Assembly: GCA_913775715.1 (NCBI GenBank)
Contig: CAJYMC010000005.1
Span: forward strand, 124,001 to 188,000
DNA: 64,000 bases
Direction: 5' to 3'
Source: an uncultured Exiguobacterium sp.
Lineage (GTDB): Bacteria; Bacillota; Bacilli; Exiguobacteriales; Exiguobacteriaceae
Shown: piece after piece, positions 1 to 7,945 of the stretch
How the letters are laid out: every line of letters starts with the position of its first letter
Numbering within the stretch: the stretch's first letter is position 1
Notes under the pieces: generated by a model
Seen by the model: only the letters and a program-made list of their open reading frames with translations
Databases searched by the model: none
Told to the model about the DNA's origin: nothing
Position numbers and translations under genes: made by a program

Positions 1-62
1 CCACAGCGACGGTAGACGGGGAAGTCGCCTGCACTGCCGAATTGACATTCGCAATTAAGTGA
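1..62 (+). CDS. fabZ: FabZ (3-hydroxyacyl-ACP dehydratase), C-terminal end only
   Basis: The first complete codon is at position 3 and the frame ends in TGA at 60-62. The 19 visible residues, ending VACTAELTFAIK, resemble the C-terminus of bacterial FabZ, which dehydrates 3-hydroxyacyl-ACP in type II fatty acid synthesis in the cytoplasm. The catalytic part lies outside the window, so the call rests on this tail alone. The next gene starts 7 bases later and is probably co-transcribed. Confidence 0.6.
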   Translation, partial: TATVDGEVACTAELTFAIK

Positions 63-69
63 CGACCAG

Positions 70-492
70 ATGAAACGCTGGTTGCTTCCTCTCGCGATTT
101 CCTTATTGATCATTCCTGGCTGCCAGCGTGCTGAAAAGGTCGAGACCGCTTCCCCATCGGTCATCGTCGACCCGATCAAACGGGCCGGTCAGACAGAGAA
201 TATTTCTGCTCAGATTTCCTTGACGAATAAGGACCGGATGCGGTTGACGATCAAGACGACGAATGACATTCGTCTCGACGATCAACAAGTCGACATCCGG
301 TTAGAGGTCTCGAATCAATCGATTCCGTTCCCATTCGTGTCGTTTTCCGCTAAAAAAATGGGTGAGATTCGCACCTATACTTCAGATACGACCGTTGAAG
401 AGGAAGTCTTCAACGAAAACCGCCTGCCTGTCCTCGTCATTGACGCCGGTGCAGGACGTGGGATCGAGATTCCACTTGAAATCATCCGATGA
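70..492 (+). CDS. Small secreted lipoprotein, function unknown
   Basis: 140 residues. The N-terminus has two charged residues, a hydrophobic stretch and the lipobox IIPGC with Cys18, so the protein should be lipid-anchored on the outer face of the membrane after signal peptidase II cleavage. The rest is hydrophilic and probably beta-rich, with no family I recognise. It follows fabZ by 7 bases and is closed by a strong hairpin overlapping its stop codon, so it is the last gene of the fabZ transcript. Confidence 0.75.
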   Translation: MKRWLLPLAISLLIIPGCQRAEKVETASPSVIVDPIKRAGQTENISAQISLTNKDRMRLTIKTTNDIRLDDQQVDIRLEVSNQSIPFPFVSFSAKKMGEIRTYTSDTTVEEEVFNENRLPVLVIDAGAGRGIEIPLEIIR

Positions 493-538
493 ACGATAAA
501 GCGCCGACTCCTGTCACAGGAATCGGCGCTTTATCGTT
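492..538. terminator. Bidirectional terminator between lipoprotein and subtilase
   Basis: A perfect 16-bp inverted repeat (492-507 and 523-538) with a further CCTG/CAGG pairing inside the loop. A-rich and T-rich outer ends suit use from both sides. It overlaps the stop codons of both convergent genes. Confidence 0.85.
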
Positions 539-2055
539 TATTTGACGAGCGAGACGGCACGGTTCGCATCGAGACGACCGTAGCCGTATGACGTGTCGTA
601 GCCTTTTGTTCCAAGATCACGGGCGGACGACTTCAAGAGTTTCTCTGTCGCACTCGGTGACAAGCTCGGTTTTAAGCTCATCAAGAGACTCGCGACAGCC
701 GTGACGTGAGGGGCTGCCATCGAGGTCCCACTCGAATAGGCGAGTTCACCGTCACCGATATAACTCGGAATCTCAACCCCTGGTGCGACGAGATCGAGTC
801 CTTTTCCGCGGTTCGAGAACGAGGCGCGGACATCTTTTCGGTCCGTCGCACCGACAGATAGGACGTGGGCGTAGCGTGCAGGATAACTGATCGTCTTCGC
901 ACCGTCATTACCGGAAGCAGCGACGACGAGGACTTTCTTCTGATCGGCATACGCGATCGCCTCTTCGATGGCGCGCGATTTTTCATCCATTTCTAGACTG
1001 AGGTTGATGACGCGGGCACCTTTTTTGACGGCATGGAGTATGCCGCGTGCGACGTCCGACGTGGAGCCTTGTCCGTGTGCATCAAGGACGCGAATCGGGA
1101 TCAAGGAAGCCGCTGGATTGATCCCTTGAATGCCATACAGATTATCGGCATTCGCGGCGATGATCCCGGCGACATGAGAACCGTGACCGTCTGGATCGGT
1201 GACGGAAGTCTTCCCGCGAATGAAGTCGTACCCGAGATCGGTCCGGACGCGTCCTGCGAAATCGGCATAGGTCGAGTTGATCCCGGTATCAACGACAGCG
1301 ACCAGTGTTGGCTGTAACGTTTTCCCGGCAAGGCGTTTTAAGGCAGCGGCGTACTGGATGTCAGCCCCGACTTTTCCTTTTCGTTGCCCTGTGTTCTGGA
1401 GCGACCATTGGTACGGGCGATACATATCCTTTGCCGTCCGGACGGTCTGTGTATGTTCGACGTAGTCGACAGCAGTTGATCGTTCCAAGTAACGTTTTGC
1501 TTGCGTTGCGGCGGTCTCCGTCTTGAACGTCCATTCTTCGAGGGACAGGGCCGGAAGCGACGACCGTGTCGCATGGAGCGACGTCGAGACGGATTGTTTC
1601 AGACTGCCGTGCTTCATCTTGACGAGGAGACTCGCGGTCTTCGACGTTGTCGCACTTGGCTTCATCGGCAGGAGCGGCTGGAGTTTACGGAGAATGAAGG
1701 GAATCTTGTAGCGGGTCCCCGGTTTTCCTTCGAAGACGACGTACTGTGTCCCGGACCAGCTGAGTGGGAAGATCAACGCTTCATCCTGCAGTTGACGATA
1801 CCGGCTGTAGGTTACGCCTTTGCTGTAATTCGTCTTTGAGGTATAAACGGAACCTTTCGAGCGATCCAAGTCGAACTCGAGATGCGTCGCTCGTTCGATA
1901 TAGAGGGCTGACGGTAGTGTGAAGACGGCACGTCCGGATGCATCGTATGTACCGCGTAACGTCTGACTCGTCACCGGAAGGGGTGTCGTAGCAGCCGAAA
2001 CGACGGACGGAGTCAGGAGACTGACGCCGAGTAGGAGTGGAAGGATACGTTTCAT
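538..2055 (-). CDS. Secreted subtilisin-like serine protease (S8 family)
   Basis: 505 residues. A signal peptide covers about residues 1-21 (cleavage near SAA). A long N-terminal region (about 25-210) ends in a segment resembling an I9-type propeptide or spacer. The S8 catalytic domain follows with the full triad: Asp256 (VAVVDTGIN), His291 (GHGSHVAG) and Ser445 (SGTSMAAPH), plus oxyanion Asn382-383 (ASGNDG). It should be an active extracellular endopeptidase. No sortase motif or wall-binding repeat follows the catalytic domain. It is transcribed convergently with the lipoprotein and divergently from the wall-anchored protein at 2195. The ATG at 2055 is preceded by AAAGG at 12-13 bases. Confidence 0.93.
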   Translation of the reverse strand: MKRILPLLLGVSLLTPSVVSAATTPLPVTSQTLRGTYDASGRAVFTLPSALYIERATHLEFDLDRSKGSVYTSKTNYSKGVTYSRYRQLQDEALIFPLSWSGTQYVVFEGKPGTRYKIPFILRKLQPLLPMKPSATTSKTASLLVKMKHGSLKQSVSTSLHATRSSLPALSLEEWTFKTETAATQAKRYLERSTAVDYVEHTQTVRTAKDMYRPYQWSLQNTGQRKGKVGADIQYAAALKRLAGKTLQPTLVAVVDTGINSTYADFAGRVRTDLGYDFIRGKTSVTDPDGHGSHVAGIIAANADNLYGIQGINPAASLIPIRVLDAHGQGSTSDVARGILHAVKKGARVINLSLEMDEKSRAIEEAIAYADQKKVLVVAASGNDGAKTISYPARYAHVLSVGATDRKDVRASFSNRGKGLDLVAPGVEIPSYIGDGELAYSSGTSMAAPHVTAVASLLMSLKPSLSPSATEKLLKSSARDLGTKGYDTSYGYGRLDANRAVSLVK

Positions 2056-2194
2056 GAAAAATCACGACCTTTACGGAAAATGGTGGAAAGTTGAAAAAAA
2101 GGACAGTTCAAACAAAATTATCTGGTTTAATTTTACGTTGTTGTTTAAAATTTAGATATGTTTTTCTTACAGAAACGGAGCTGAATGAGACATC

Positions 2195-3634
2195 ATGAAA
2201 AAAATCATCATCTTTTTGTTACTCCTGATGTGGAGTGGAACGGGTATCGCTCCGGTCCAAGCCGAATCGAAATGGGACGTGACAGCAAGCGGGACAGGAC
2301 CGTATACGTTGACCTTCACAGGAGAAGGCATCGTCGATGTGACGAGTGAGACGGCGCTTGCGTTCTCAGACGGGCTGACGGGAAGCGGCATCGATATCGC
2401 TGCGCATCCGACGGTGACGTTCACAGCGGAGACGGCACCACGGATTGTCGTTACGGAACCAACGACACAGCAATCGATCCTCCTTGAGTTTCCGAAAGTC
2501 GACGCCGAGGAGCCGGCAACGGACGATCCTGCGACACCGGAAGAACCCGTCACGGAACCGGAAGTTAAACCAGACGTCAAACCGGATACAGAACCGGTTA
2601 CACCGAGTAAACCAAAACCGACGACGCCGACAAAGGAAAAGCTGGTCACAGAAACAAAACCAGCTCCGGCGACGAACGTCAAAGCGACGAAGGGGCAAAT
2701 TACGGGAACGGTCTGGTATGACGCGAACGAAGACGGAATTCGCCAAGAGACGGAAGCCCTTCTTGATGACGTCAGTGTCTTCTTGATCACGCCACGTGGC
2801 GACGTCACGGACATGGCGATCACGGAACAAGGGAACTACATATTCGAACAGGTGACACCGGGAACGTATCAAGTTAAGATTGATGGCTATGACATCGGCT
2901 TGTATACGTTCACGAAGCCGCATCAGGATTCGGATGTCAACGGATTCGGAACAACGAACGTGACGATCCAGGCAGGGGACGTCCGGGTCATCGATGCCGG
3001 TATGACAGAAGGGGACGAGATGACGGAGCCGTCGCACTTCCTGACACTGACAAACTTCGTCGATGCGAATGGGGACCAACAGCCGCAGGAAAAAGAAGAG
3101 ACCGTCCCGATGACGTACACGTTACTGGATACCGTCACGGGTGAAACGGCATGGACGATTGAAGACGAAGGAGATGATCACGCTTTTGCGGGCGGAGACA
3201 GCTTCCCGGTCGGCACATACATTTTAAAAGTCAAAGCGCCTGCCGGTTATACAGTTAAGGCGATGCATCATCTCGATTACATTGCGTTTGAAGAGGACAT
3301 GAGTGAGGCAAAGGATGCTCAGGCGCACCTCTTAAAACACTTGAAGCGTCAATCGGTCGACGCCGTCCTTGATCTAACACGCGATGGTGGCGGAACGATG
3401 GTTGCCGTCGAACTGGCGCCACCGGCGAAACCGGTCAAGGAAACACCGACAAAAGTCGTCAGTCCGGTCAAATCGACAGCACCGGTCGCAGCAAAAGCAG
3501 ATACTGCTAAGTCGACTCCAGCCGTTACAGCGGAACGTCTACCGCAAGCAGGGGAAGACAAGCCGTTTCCGTTCGCGGTCGTCGGTGGCATGAGTGCCGT
3601 CGTCGGAGTATGGTTGCTTGTCCGAAAACGATAA
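2195..3634 (+). CDS. Sortase-anchored wall protein with SdrD-type B domain (LPQAG motif)
   Basis: 479 residues. Signal peptide about 1-23; a small beta domain to about 105; a Pro/Glu/Lys/Thr-rich linker (about 106-165) with repeated EP/KP pairs; an SdrD/Cna B-like domain from about 168 opening GTVWYDANEDGIRQ, an EF-hand-like Ca-binding signature typical of these domains; a second beta domain (about 280-400); a Pro/Ala-rich stalk; then the sorting signal LPQAG (449-453), a hydrophobic helix and the tail RKR. Sortase should link it to peptidoglycan. LPxAG differs from the usual LPxTG at the fourth residue, and no sortase gene is in the window. Adhesion or scaffold is a reasonable role but is not shown. 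Confidence 0.85.
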   Translation: MKKIIIFLLLLMWSGTGIAPVQAESKWDVTASGTGPYTLTFTGEGIVDVTSETALAFSDGLTGSGIDIAAHPTVTFTAETAPRIVVTEPTTQQSILLEFPKVDAEEPATDDPATPEEPVTEPEVKPDVKPDTEPVTPSKPKPTTPTKEKLVTETKPAPATNVKATKGQITGTVWYDANEDGIRQETEALLDDVSVFLITPRGDVTDMAITEQGNYIFEQVTPGTYQVKIDGYDIGLYTFTKPHQDSDVNGFGTTNVTIQAGDVRVIDAGMTEGDEMTEPSHFLTLTNFVDANGDQQPQEKEETVPMTYTLLDTVTGETAWTIEDEGDDHAFAGGDSFPVGTYILKVKAPAGYTVKAMHHLDYIAFEEDMSEAKDAQAHLLKHLKRQSVDAVLDLTRDGGGTMVAVELAPPAKPVKETPTKVVSPVKSTAPVAAKADTAKSTPAVTAERLPQAGEDKPFPFAVVGGMSAVVGVWLLVRKR

Positions 3635-3642
3635 GGTTTAAA

Positions 3643-3676
3643 TAGAACGTCTCCTGAGTGAGGCGTTCTTTTTTTA
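3643..3676 (+). terminator. Terminator of the LPQAG protein gene
   Basis: Stem AGAACGTCTC / GAGGCGTTCT (one mismatch) followed by a run of T residues. Confidence 0.8.
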
Positions 3677-3684
3677 TGGATCAA

Positions 3685-3724
3685 TGTGTGTTGATTGACA
3701 CACACGCACACATATGCGCATAAT
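3685..3724 (+). promoter_or_regulatory. Promoter with overlapping palindromes for the HTH regulator
   Basis: A consensus -35 TTGACA (3695-3700), an 18-bp spacer and -10 CATAAT (3719-3724). A 7-bp-arm inverted repeat TGTGTGT-N6-ACACACA (3685-3704) covers the -35 box. A perfect 10-bp palindrome TATGCGCATA (3713-3722) covers the start of the -10. The layout fits repression by a dimeric regulator, possibly the downstream gene product itself. Confidence 0.65.
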
Positions 3725-3756
3725 AGTGGTATCAAATCACAGGAAAGAGGGATTCG

Positions 3757-4188
3757 ATGTTGACGACAAAACAGATCAGTGAATTGTTACGCGTATCGGA
3801 AGAGACGGTCCGGCGCTGGATTCGGACAGGGGAATTGCACGCGGAGCAAGACGGCAAAGGCTATCGTGTCGATGAATTGGCGTTGAAACGGTTAGTCGAT
3901 GAGAAATCACAGATTCCGGGAACCGCATTGAACAAGATTCTCCCGATCATCCAAGACATGTTCGGACCGGAAGCAGCCCAGTTCGCGAAGTCGAACGTCT
4001 TTGATCCGCTCCAAGCGACGATGCAATCAAGTGAGACGACGGCAACACCGGAAGCCTCGAAAGCGTCGATGGAAGCAGAACTCGCCCGCTTAAAACGGAA
4101 GAAACGTCGCCTTGAGCTCGAACACGAATTGAAGTTACTCGATATTGAGGAACAGATCGCATCGATGGAACGTAAACAACAATCCTAA
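3757..4188 (+). CDS. MerR/excisionase-type HTH DNA-binding protein
   Basis: 143 residues. Residues 1-50 form a helix-turn-helix of the MerR/excisionase (HTH_17) type: LTTKQISELLRVSEETVRRW followed by IRTGELHAEQDGKGYRV, the recognition-helix and wing pattern of these proteins. The middle (about 55-95) is of unknown type. The last 40 residues are a charged helix rich in Lys/Arg/Glu/Leu, probably a coiled coil for dimerisation. It is a single-gene unit between its own promoter and terminator. The operator-like palindromes over its promoter suggest autoregulation (inference). The ATG is preceded by GAAAGAGGG. Confidence 0.8.
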   Translation: MLTTKQISELLRVSEETVRRWIRTGELHAEQDGKGYRVDELALKRLVDEKSQIPGTALNKILPIIQDMFGPEAAQFAKSNVFDPLQATMQSSETTATPEASKASMEAELARLKRKKRRLELEHELKLLDIEEQIASMERKQQS

Positions 4189-4191
4189 ACC

Positions 4192-4229
4192 AAAGCGCAC
4201 GCAGGGACAACTCCCTCGTGCGCTTTCGT
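4192..4229 (+). terminator. Terminator of the HTH regulator gene
   Basis: Stem AAAGCGCACGCAGGGA / TCCCTCGTGCGCTTT with a short loop. Confidence 0.8.
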
Positions 4230-4240
4230 ATGTCACAGGA

Positions 4241-4274
4241 AAAGACGCCTTCACTGATCCGAAGGCGTCTTTTT
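4241..4274 (-). terminator. Terminator of the small membrane protein gene
   Basis: Perfect 12-bp stem AAAGACGCCTTC / GAAGGCGTCTTT. It lies over the 3' end of the minus-strand gene and faces the regulator's terminator. Confidence 0.75.
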
Positions 4275-4493
4275 GACGGAACGTTGTTTACGTTTCCAGT
4301 ACCAATAGCCGAGCCCGAGTGCGATCGGGATGGCCGCCAAGTACGGATTGGCTTCGATATATCCAATGATCTCAAATAACGCGAACCATCCACTGATTAA
4401 ACCAAGGACGAGTAAAATCGACCGCAGGACTTCTGGAAGCTTACGGATCCGATACGCGAAGAGACAAATGAGGCTAAAAATGATGATCGCCAC
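4251..4493 (-). CDS. Small membrane protein, function unknown
   Basis: About 80 residues with two or three hydrophobic helices (MAIIIFSLICLFAY; ILLVLGLISGWFALFEIIGY; YLAAIPIALGLGYWYW) and a basic C-terminal tail, so an integral membrane protein. I chose GTG at 4493 because GGAGG sits 7 bases upstream of it; the ATG at 4499 lies only one base after that GGAGG. No family recognised. It is divergent from ugd. Confidence 0.6.
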   Translation of the reverse strand: MAIIIFSLICLFAYRIRKLPEVLRSILLVLGLISGWFALFEIIGYIEANPYLAAIPIALGLGYWYWKRKQRSVKKTPSDQ

Positions 4494-4545
4494 ATGCATT
4501 CCTCCATTCCGTACTCAGTATAGCGTATTCGGAAAGCTTTTTCGA

Positions 4546-4574
4546 TGCACAAATCGGCTTTCCTCCCGTATAGT
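4546..4574 (+). promoter_or_regulatory. Putative sigma-A promoter of ugd
   Basis: -10 TATAGT at 4569-4574, 17-bp spacer and a weak -35 TGCACA at 4546-4551. About 36 bases separate the -10 from the preferred start of ugd. Confidence 0.4.
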
Positions 4575-4609
4575 GAAGACAGAGAAAAATGGACAAGGAC
4601 GTGATGGAG

Positions 4610-5845
4610 ATGCAAGCAACAGTGATTGGGACAGGATATGTCGGACTCGTCACCGCGATCGGACTCGCAGAAAACGGGCATGAGGTGACGTGTGTCGACT
4701 TGAATGCAGAACGGATGGAACGGTTAGCGCAAGGGATCGCACCGATCACCGAAGAAGGAATCGAAGACGCGCTCCGCCTCAATCGCGAACGCTTGACGTT
4801 CACGACGGACTATCCGGCGTCCGATTTGTACTTGATCGCCGTCGGGACTCCGGAACGGGCAGACGGTAGCTGTGATCTATCGGCTGTCGAAGCCGTCGCA
4901 CGCTTGATTGAAGAAACACGCCCCGGTGCCAGTGTCATCGTCAAGTCGACAGTGCCACCGGGAACGACAGCACGCCTGCAAGACGAGCACCCGATGTTAC
5001 GCTTTGCGATGGTGCCAGAGTTTCTGCGTGAAGGAACGGCACTCGCGGACAACCGTCAGCCGAGCCGTCTAATCATCGGGACGACGGATGCCGCCTTTGC
5101 GAAAACGGTCGAACAGTTATTTCAAACGACAGCCCCGGTTGTCGTCGTTGATCCAACGACAGCGGAATTGACGAAGTATGCGGCGAACAGTTTCCTCGCC
5201 GTCAAAATCAGTTTCATTAATGAGATCGCTCGCCTCGCGGACGCAGTCGGTGCCGACGTGACGGAAGTCGCCCACGGGATCGGACTCGATCCGCGGATCG
5301 GTTCTGCTTTTTTGCGAGCGGGTGCTGGTTACGGCGGATCTTGTTTCCCGAAAGACATCGCCGCATTGACGACGCTTGCGCGAACGCACGAGACGACGCT
5401 GCACGTCATCGAAGCAGCTGACCGGACGAACGAGGCCCAGCTCGACTACGTACTCGCGAAGATCCGACCGGAGCGGGGGATGCGTGTCGCGCTACTCGGT
5501 CTTGCCTTTAAGCCAGGCACGGACGATTTACGGGACGCACCAGCCTTACGCCTCGCGGAACGGCTCGAGCAACTTGGTGTCGTCGTCGTCGGCTATGACC
5601 CGGCGGCGCGGACATTGCTTGACCAGAAGCCGACGCTTGAAGAAGCGTTACGCGGAGCGGACGTCGCCGTCATCATGACGGAGTGGCCGGAGATGAAGAC
5701 GATGGCACCGGAACTGTTGACGCGCGTCATGCAGACGCCACGCTTGATCGACGGACGGAACTGTTGGCAGTACGTTGATGCCCCAGCGGGCGTCGCCTAT
5801 GAAGCAATCGGACGTCCGGGAAAAGAATTTTCGAACAAACGCTAA
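4610..5845 (+). CDS. ugd: UDP-glucose 6-dehydrogenase
   Basis: 411 residues. Oxidises UDP-glucose to UDP-glucuronate with two NAD+, supplying uronic acid to surface polysaccharides such as teichuronic acid. The N-terminal Rossmann motif is GTGYVG; the NAD domain holds the usual VGTPE, KSTVPPGT and EFLREGTA segments; the catalytic cysteine is Cys245 in GYGGSCFPKD; the C-terminal UDP-binding domain has GLAFKPGTDDLRDAPAL. Length is normal for the family. AAGGAC at 4595-4600 fits the ATG at 4610 best; in-frame starts exist at 4589 and 4604. It is monocistronic, closed by the hairpin at 5860. No teichuronic acid cluster is adjacent, so the polymer it serves is unknown. Confidence 0.93.
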   Translation: MQATVIGTGYVGLVTAIGLAENGHEVTCVDLNAERMERLAQGIAPITEEGIEDALRLNRERLTFTTDYPASDLYLIAVGTPERADGSCDLSAVEAVARLIEETRPGASVIVKSTVPPGTTARLQDEHPMLRFAMVPEFLREGTALADNRQPSRLIIGTTDAAFAKTVEQLFQTTAPVVVVDPTTAELTKYAANSFLAVKISFINEIARLADAVGADVTEVAHGIGLDPRIGSAFLRAGAGYGGSCFPKDIAALTTLARTHETTLHVIEAADRTNEAQLDYVLAKIRPERGMRVALLGLAFKPGTDDLRDAPALRLAERLEQLGVVVVGYDPAARTLLDQKPTLEEALRGADVAVIMTEWPEMKTMAPELLTRVMQTPRLIDGRNCWQYVDAPAGVAYEAIGRPGKEFSNKR

Positions 5846-5859
5846 GTGCGACCTGTCAT

Positions 5860-5896
5860 TAGGGATGAGACCAGTCATGGTGTCATCCCTATTTTG
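5860..5896 (+). terminator. Terminator of ugd
   Basis: Inverted repeat TAGGGATGA-ACC / GGT-TCATCCCTA with one internal mismatch, followed by ATTTTG. Confidence 0.7.
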
Positions 5897-5918
5897 CTAG
5901 ACGAAAGGACGAAGCGAC

Positions 5919-6326
5919 ATGCAGATCGATTATTTCGCGGTTCAACCGAGTGGTCCTAAAGGAGCGCTCGAGGCACATGTGTTATATCCCGGATGGAATC
6001 AACGACAAAACGAAGAGTGGGAACGGGCCGTCCATTACGGGGCAGGACTGATCCGGATCCGTCAACGGGGAACGGAGCTCCGAATTCCAATTGAGTTCGG
6101 ATTCGGCTATGTCCTGCAGTACATACGTCAGTTCATGGAAGCAGAACACAAGGGCGGAAGTATCCGCCAAAAGATGCAAGCCCAGCTCGACTGGATCGCG
6201 GAAGGACTACCGGTCCATTTTAAACGTGACAAAGAAACGATCATCGTCACAGCAGAACGGAGCCATGCCTTTGCGGAGCGTCCGTTTCTTGAAGCACTGG
6301 AAAAGTCGATGTATGCTCTAACGTGA
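5919..6326 (+). CDS. Conserved-looking cytoplasmic protein, unknown function
   Basis: 135 residues with AAAGGACG about 8-10 bases before the ATG. No signal peptide or membrane segment. The sequence is mixed alpha/beta with aromatic-rich stretches (GFGYVLQYIRQFMEAE) and a short C-terminal helix. I do not recognise a family. It stands alone between the ugd terminator and the element at 6343. Confidence 0.65.
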   Translation: MQIDYFAVQPSGPKGALEAHVLYPGWNQRQNEEWERAVHYGAGLIRIRQRGTELRIPIEFGFGYVLQYIRQFMEAEHKGGSIRQKMQAQLDWIAEGLPVHFKRDKETIIVTAERSHAFAERPFLEALEKSMYALT

Positions 6327-6342
6327 CTTTTATAAGAAAGAA

Positions 6343-6400
6343 GCTAGTGGGAGGTAGTCAACGCGTCGGAGCAGAACGCTGTGCTCAGGCGAATACTAGC
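6343..6400 (+). other. Structured RNA-like element, possible leader or small RNA
   Basis: An outer 6-bp pairing GCTAGT (6343-6348) / ACTAGC (6395-6400) encloses an inner hairpin GAGCA (6369-6373) / TGCTC (6382-6386). A strong terminator follows 11 bases later, so a short terminated RNA is possible. It could instead be the 3' UTR of the gene at 5919. No known RNA family recognised. Confidence 0.3.
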
Positions 6401-6411
6401 AAGTCGACTTT

Positions 6412-6442
6412 AAAAAGAAAGCCCGCGTGGCTTTCTTTTTTC
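6412..6442 (+). terminator. Rho-independent terminator
   Basis: Stem AAAAAGAAAGCC / GGCTTTCTTTTT around a CGCGT loop, followed by T residues; 114 bases before the PPC-domain gene. Confidence 0.85.
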
Positions 6443-6555
6443 ATATTGCTGATTTTTAAGAACCGGTTCCCATCCTCCTGAAAAGAACAAATCTCTTCCA
6501 TCAGGTGGTTTCGTATACTGAGAAAGGCATGATCTAAAAACGAGGAGTGAAAGCG

Positions 6556-7899
6556 ATGAACGGAATACGTATGATCGGGCGAGCGAGTGTGCTGAGCTTA
6601 CTACTGATGATCTGGTTGAGTGGCGCTGTCGAAGCGGACGGTCCACTCGTATGGGATCAACCGGTATCCGGTGTACTTAAACCTAATGAGGCGGAGAAGT
6701 ATGATCTCACCGTGACACGTCCAAGTAAGCTGATTGTCGACGTCAGTGGGTTCGGTGAAAATACACGCGTGACCTTACAGGATGAACGCAGCAAGCAAGT
6801 TCTCTATCAGAGTTTAACGAGTGACGGCGTCAGACCGGCACAAGCTGTCCTGTCTGAATACGTTGAGCCGGGCAACTACCGTCTGATTGTATCGGAATAC
6901 ATCTTAAGTAAACGACTGGCAGCCTATACGCTTCGTGCGACAGCGGATACCATCACGACGGATGACCAGGAACCGAATAACGGTACGTTAGAAGCGCAAG
7001 TCTTACCGTTTCAGCAAGCGGTCCGTGGAATGCTGTCCGCTCAAGATGAAAAAGACATCTATCAACTGAATGTTCCAAAAAACGGCAAGCTATCACTAGC
7101 CATCGATACATACCTGCGCGGCAACGCAACGATTAGTCTAACGGACAGTTTAAACGAGAACGTCTTCTCGAGCTATCTTGTCAGTGAAGAGAAGTCGCCG
7201 GGAAAAATCCGTCGAGCGGTTTATGTAGAAGCGGGGACTTACTTTCTGACCTTGTCACGAACGAGTACACAAACCGGTCGTTATCAGGTCCAGGCAGCGC
7301 TGAAACCGGTAACGACGAATGAACAGGAACCGAATGACGGAGTCCTTGAGGCAACACGCCTTTTGTTTGCGCAAGACTACAGTGGTCTGCTGACGTGGCA
7401 GGATCATCACGATTACTATCGCTTGACGCTGCCGAAAAAGAGTCAGGTAACGTTTGACGTTACGACGTTGATTGATCCGTCCATGACGATTGAATGGACG
7501 GACCCGATGAACAAGTCGCTCTATTACCGAAGTCTGAGCGGAAGTGAAAAGACACCAGGGAGGTTGAAGGACAGTCTTGAACTTCCGAAAGGCACCTACT
7601 ACTTCCGGATTGGGAGTGCGTATTACAGCGGGTACTATCACTTCCGGATGACAGCGAGTCACCTGTTCCCAGTCTTACAAATCACTCCGGTGAAAGTGAG
7701 AGCGCGACAGGTCAGCGGGACGACGGAGAAGAATGCTACAGTGCGAGTAACGATCAACCAGCGGACGTATACTCAAATAGCGAATCAAACGGGTCGCTAT
7801 ACATTTTCAATCCCTAAAGCAAAGCGTGGCACAAAGATCACGATCTCTTCTGAGAACCGGTACGGGAAAACGACGAAGCAGACGTTCGTAACGCGCTAG
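6556..7899 (+). CDS. Secreted protein with three PPC-like domains and an Ig-like tail
   Basis: 447 residues. I chose ATG 6556 because GAGGAG lies 8 bases upstream. A signal peptide covers about 1-28. Three repeats of about 110 residues follow; repeats two and three open with DDQEPNNGTLEAQVL and NEQEPNDGVLEATRL and contain D-Y/D-Y-R-L segments, the hallmark of bacterial pre-peptidase C-terminal (PPC) domains, which are beta-sandwiches on secreted proteins. The last 75 residues look like a small Ig-like domain (VRARQVSGTTEKNATVRVTI). No catalytic domain is present, so this is a stand-alone extracellular binding or structural protein. The basic C-terminal end carries no sortase signal. Confidence 0.8.
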   Translation: MNGIRMIGRASVLSLLLMIWLSGAVEADGPLVWDQPVSGVLKPNEAEKYDLTVTRPSKLIVDVSGFGENTRVTLQDERSKQVLYQSLTSDGVRPAQAVLSEYVEPGNYRLIVSEYILSKRLAAYTLRATADTITTDDQEPNNGTLEAQVLPFQQAVRGMLSAQDEKDIYQLNVPKNGKLSLAIDTYLRGNATISLTDSLNENVFSSYLVSEEKSPGKIRRAVYVEAGTYFLTLSRTSTQTGRYQVQAALKPVTTNEQEPNDGVLEATRLLFAQDYSGLLTWQDHHDYYRLTLPKKSQVTFDVTTLIDPSMTIEWTDPMNKSLYYRSLSGSEKTPGRLKDSLELPKGTYYFRIGSAYYSGYYHFRMTASHLFPVLQITPVKVRARQVSGTTEKNATVRVTINQRTYTQIANQTGRYTFSIPKAKRGTKITISSENRYGKTTKQTFVTR

Positions 7900-7914
7900 T
7901 CATCTTATAGAAAG

Positions 7915-7945
7915 AACGCATTCCTGACAGACAAGGAATACGTTT
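7915..7945 (+). terminator. Terminator of the PPC-domain gene
   Basis: Stem ACGCATTCC / GGAATACGT (one mismatch) followed by TTTT. Confidence 0.6.

Noticed and set aside
2366-3079. Two long open frames on the minus strand inside the LPQAG protein gene
   Set aside because: Low-complexity products, no ribosome site; they mirror the Pro/Glu/Lys-rich linker of the real gene.
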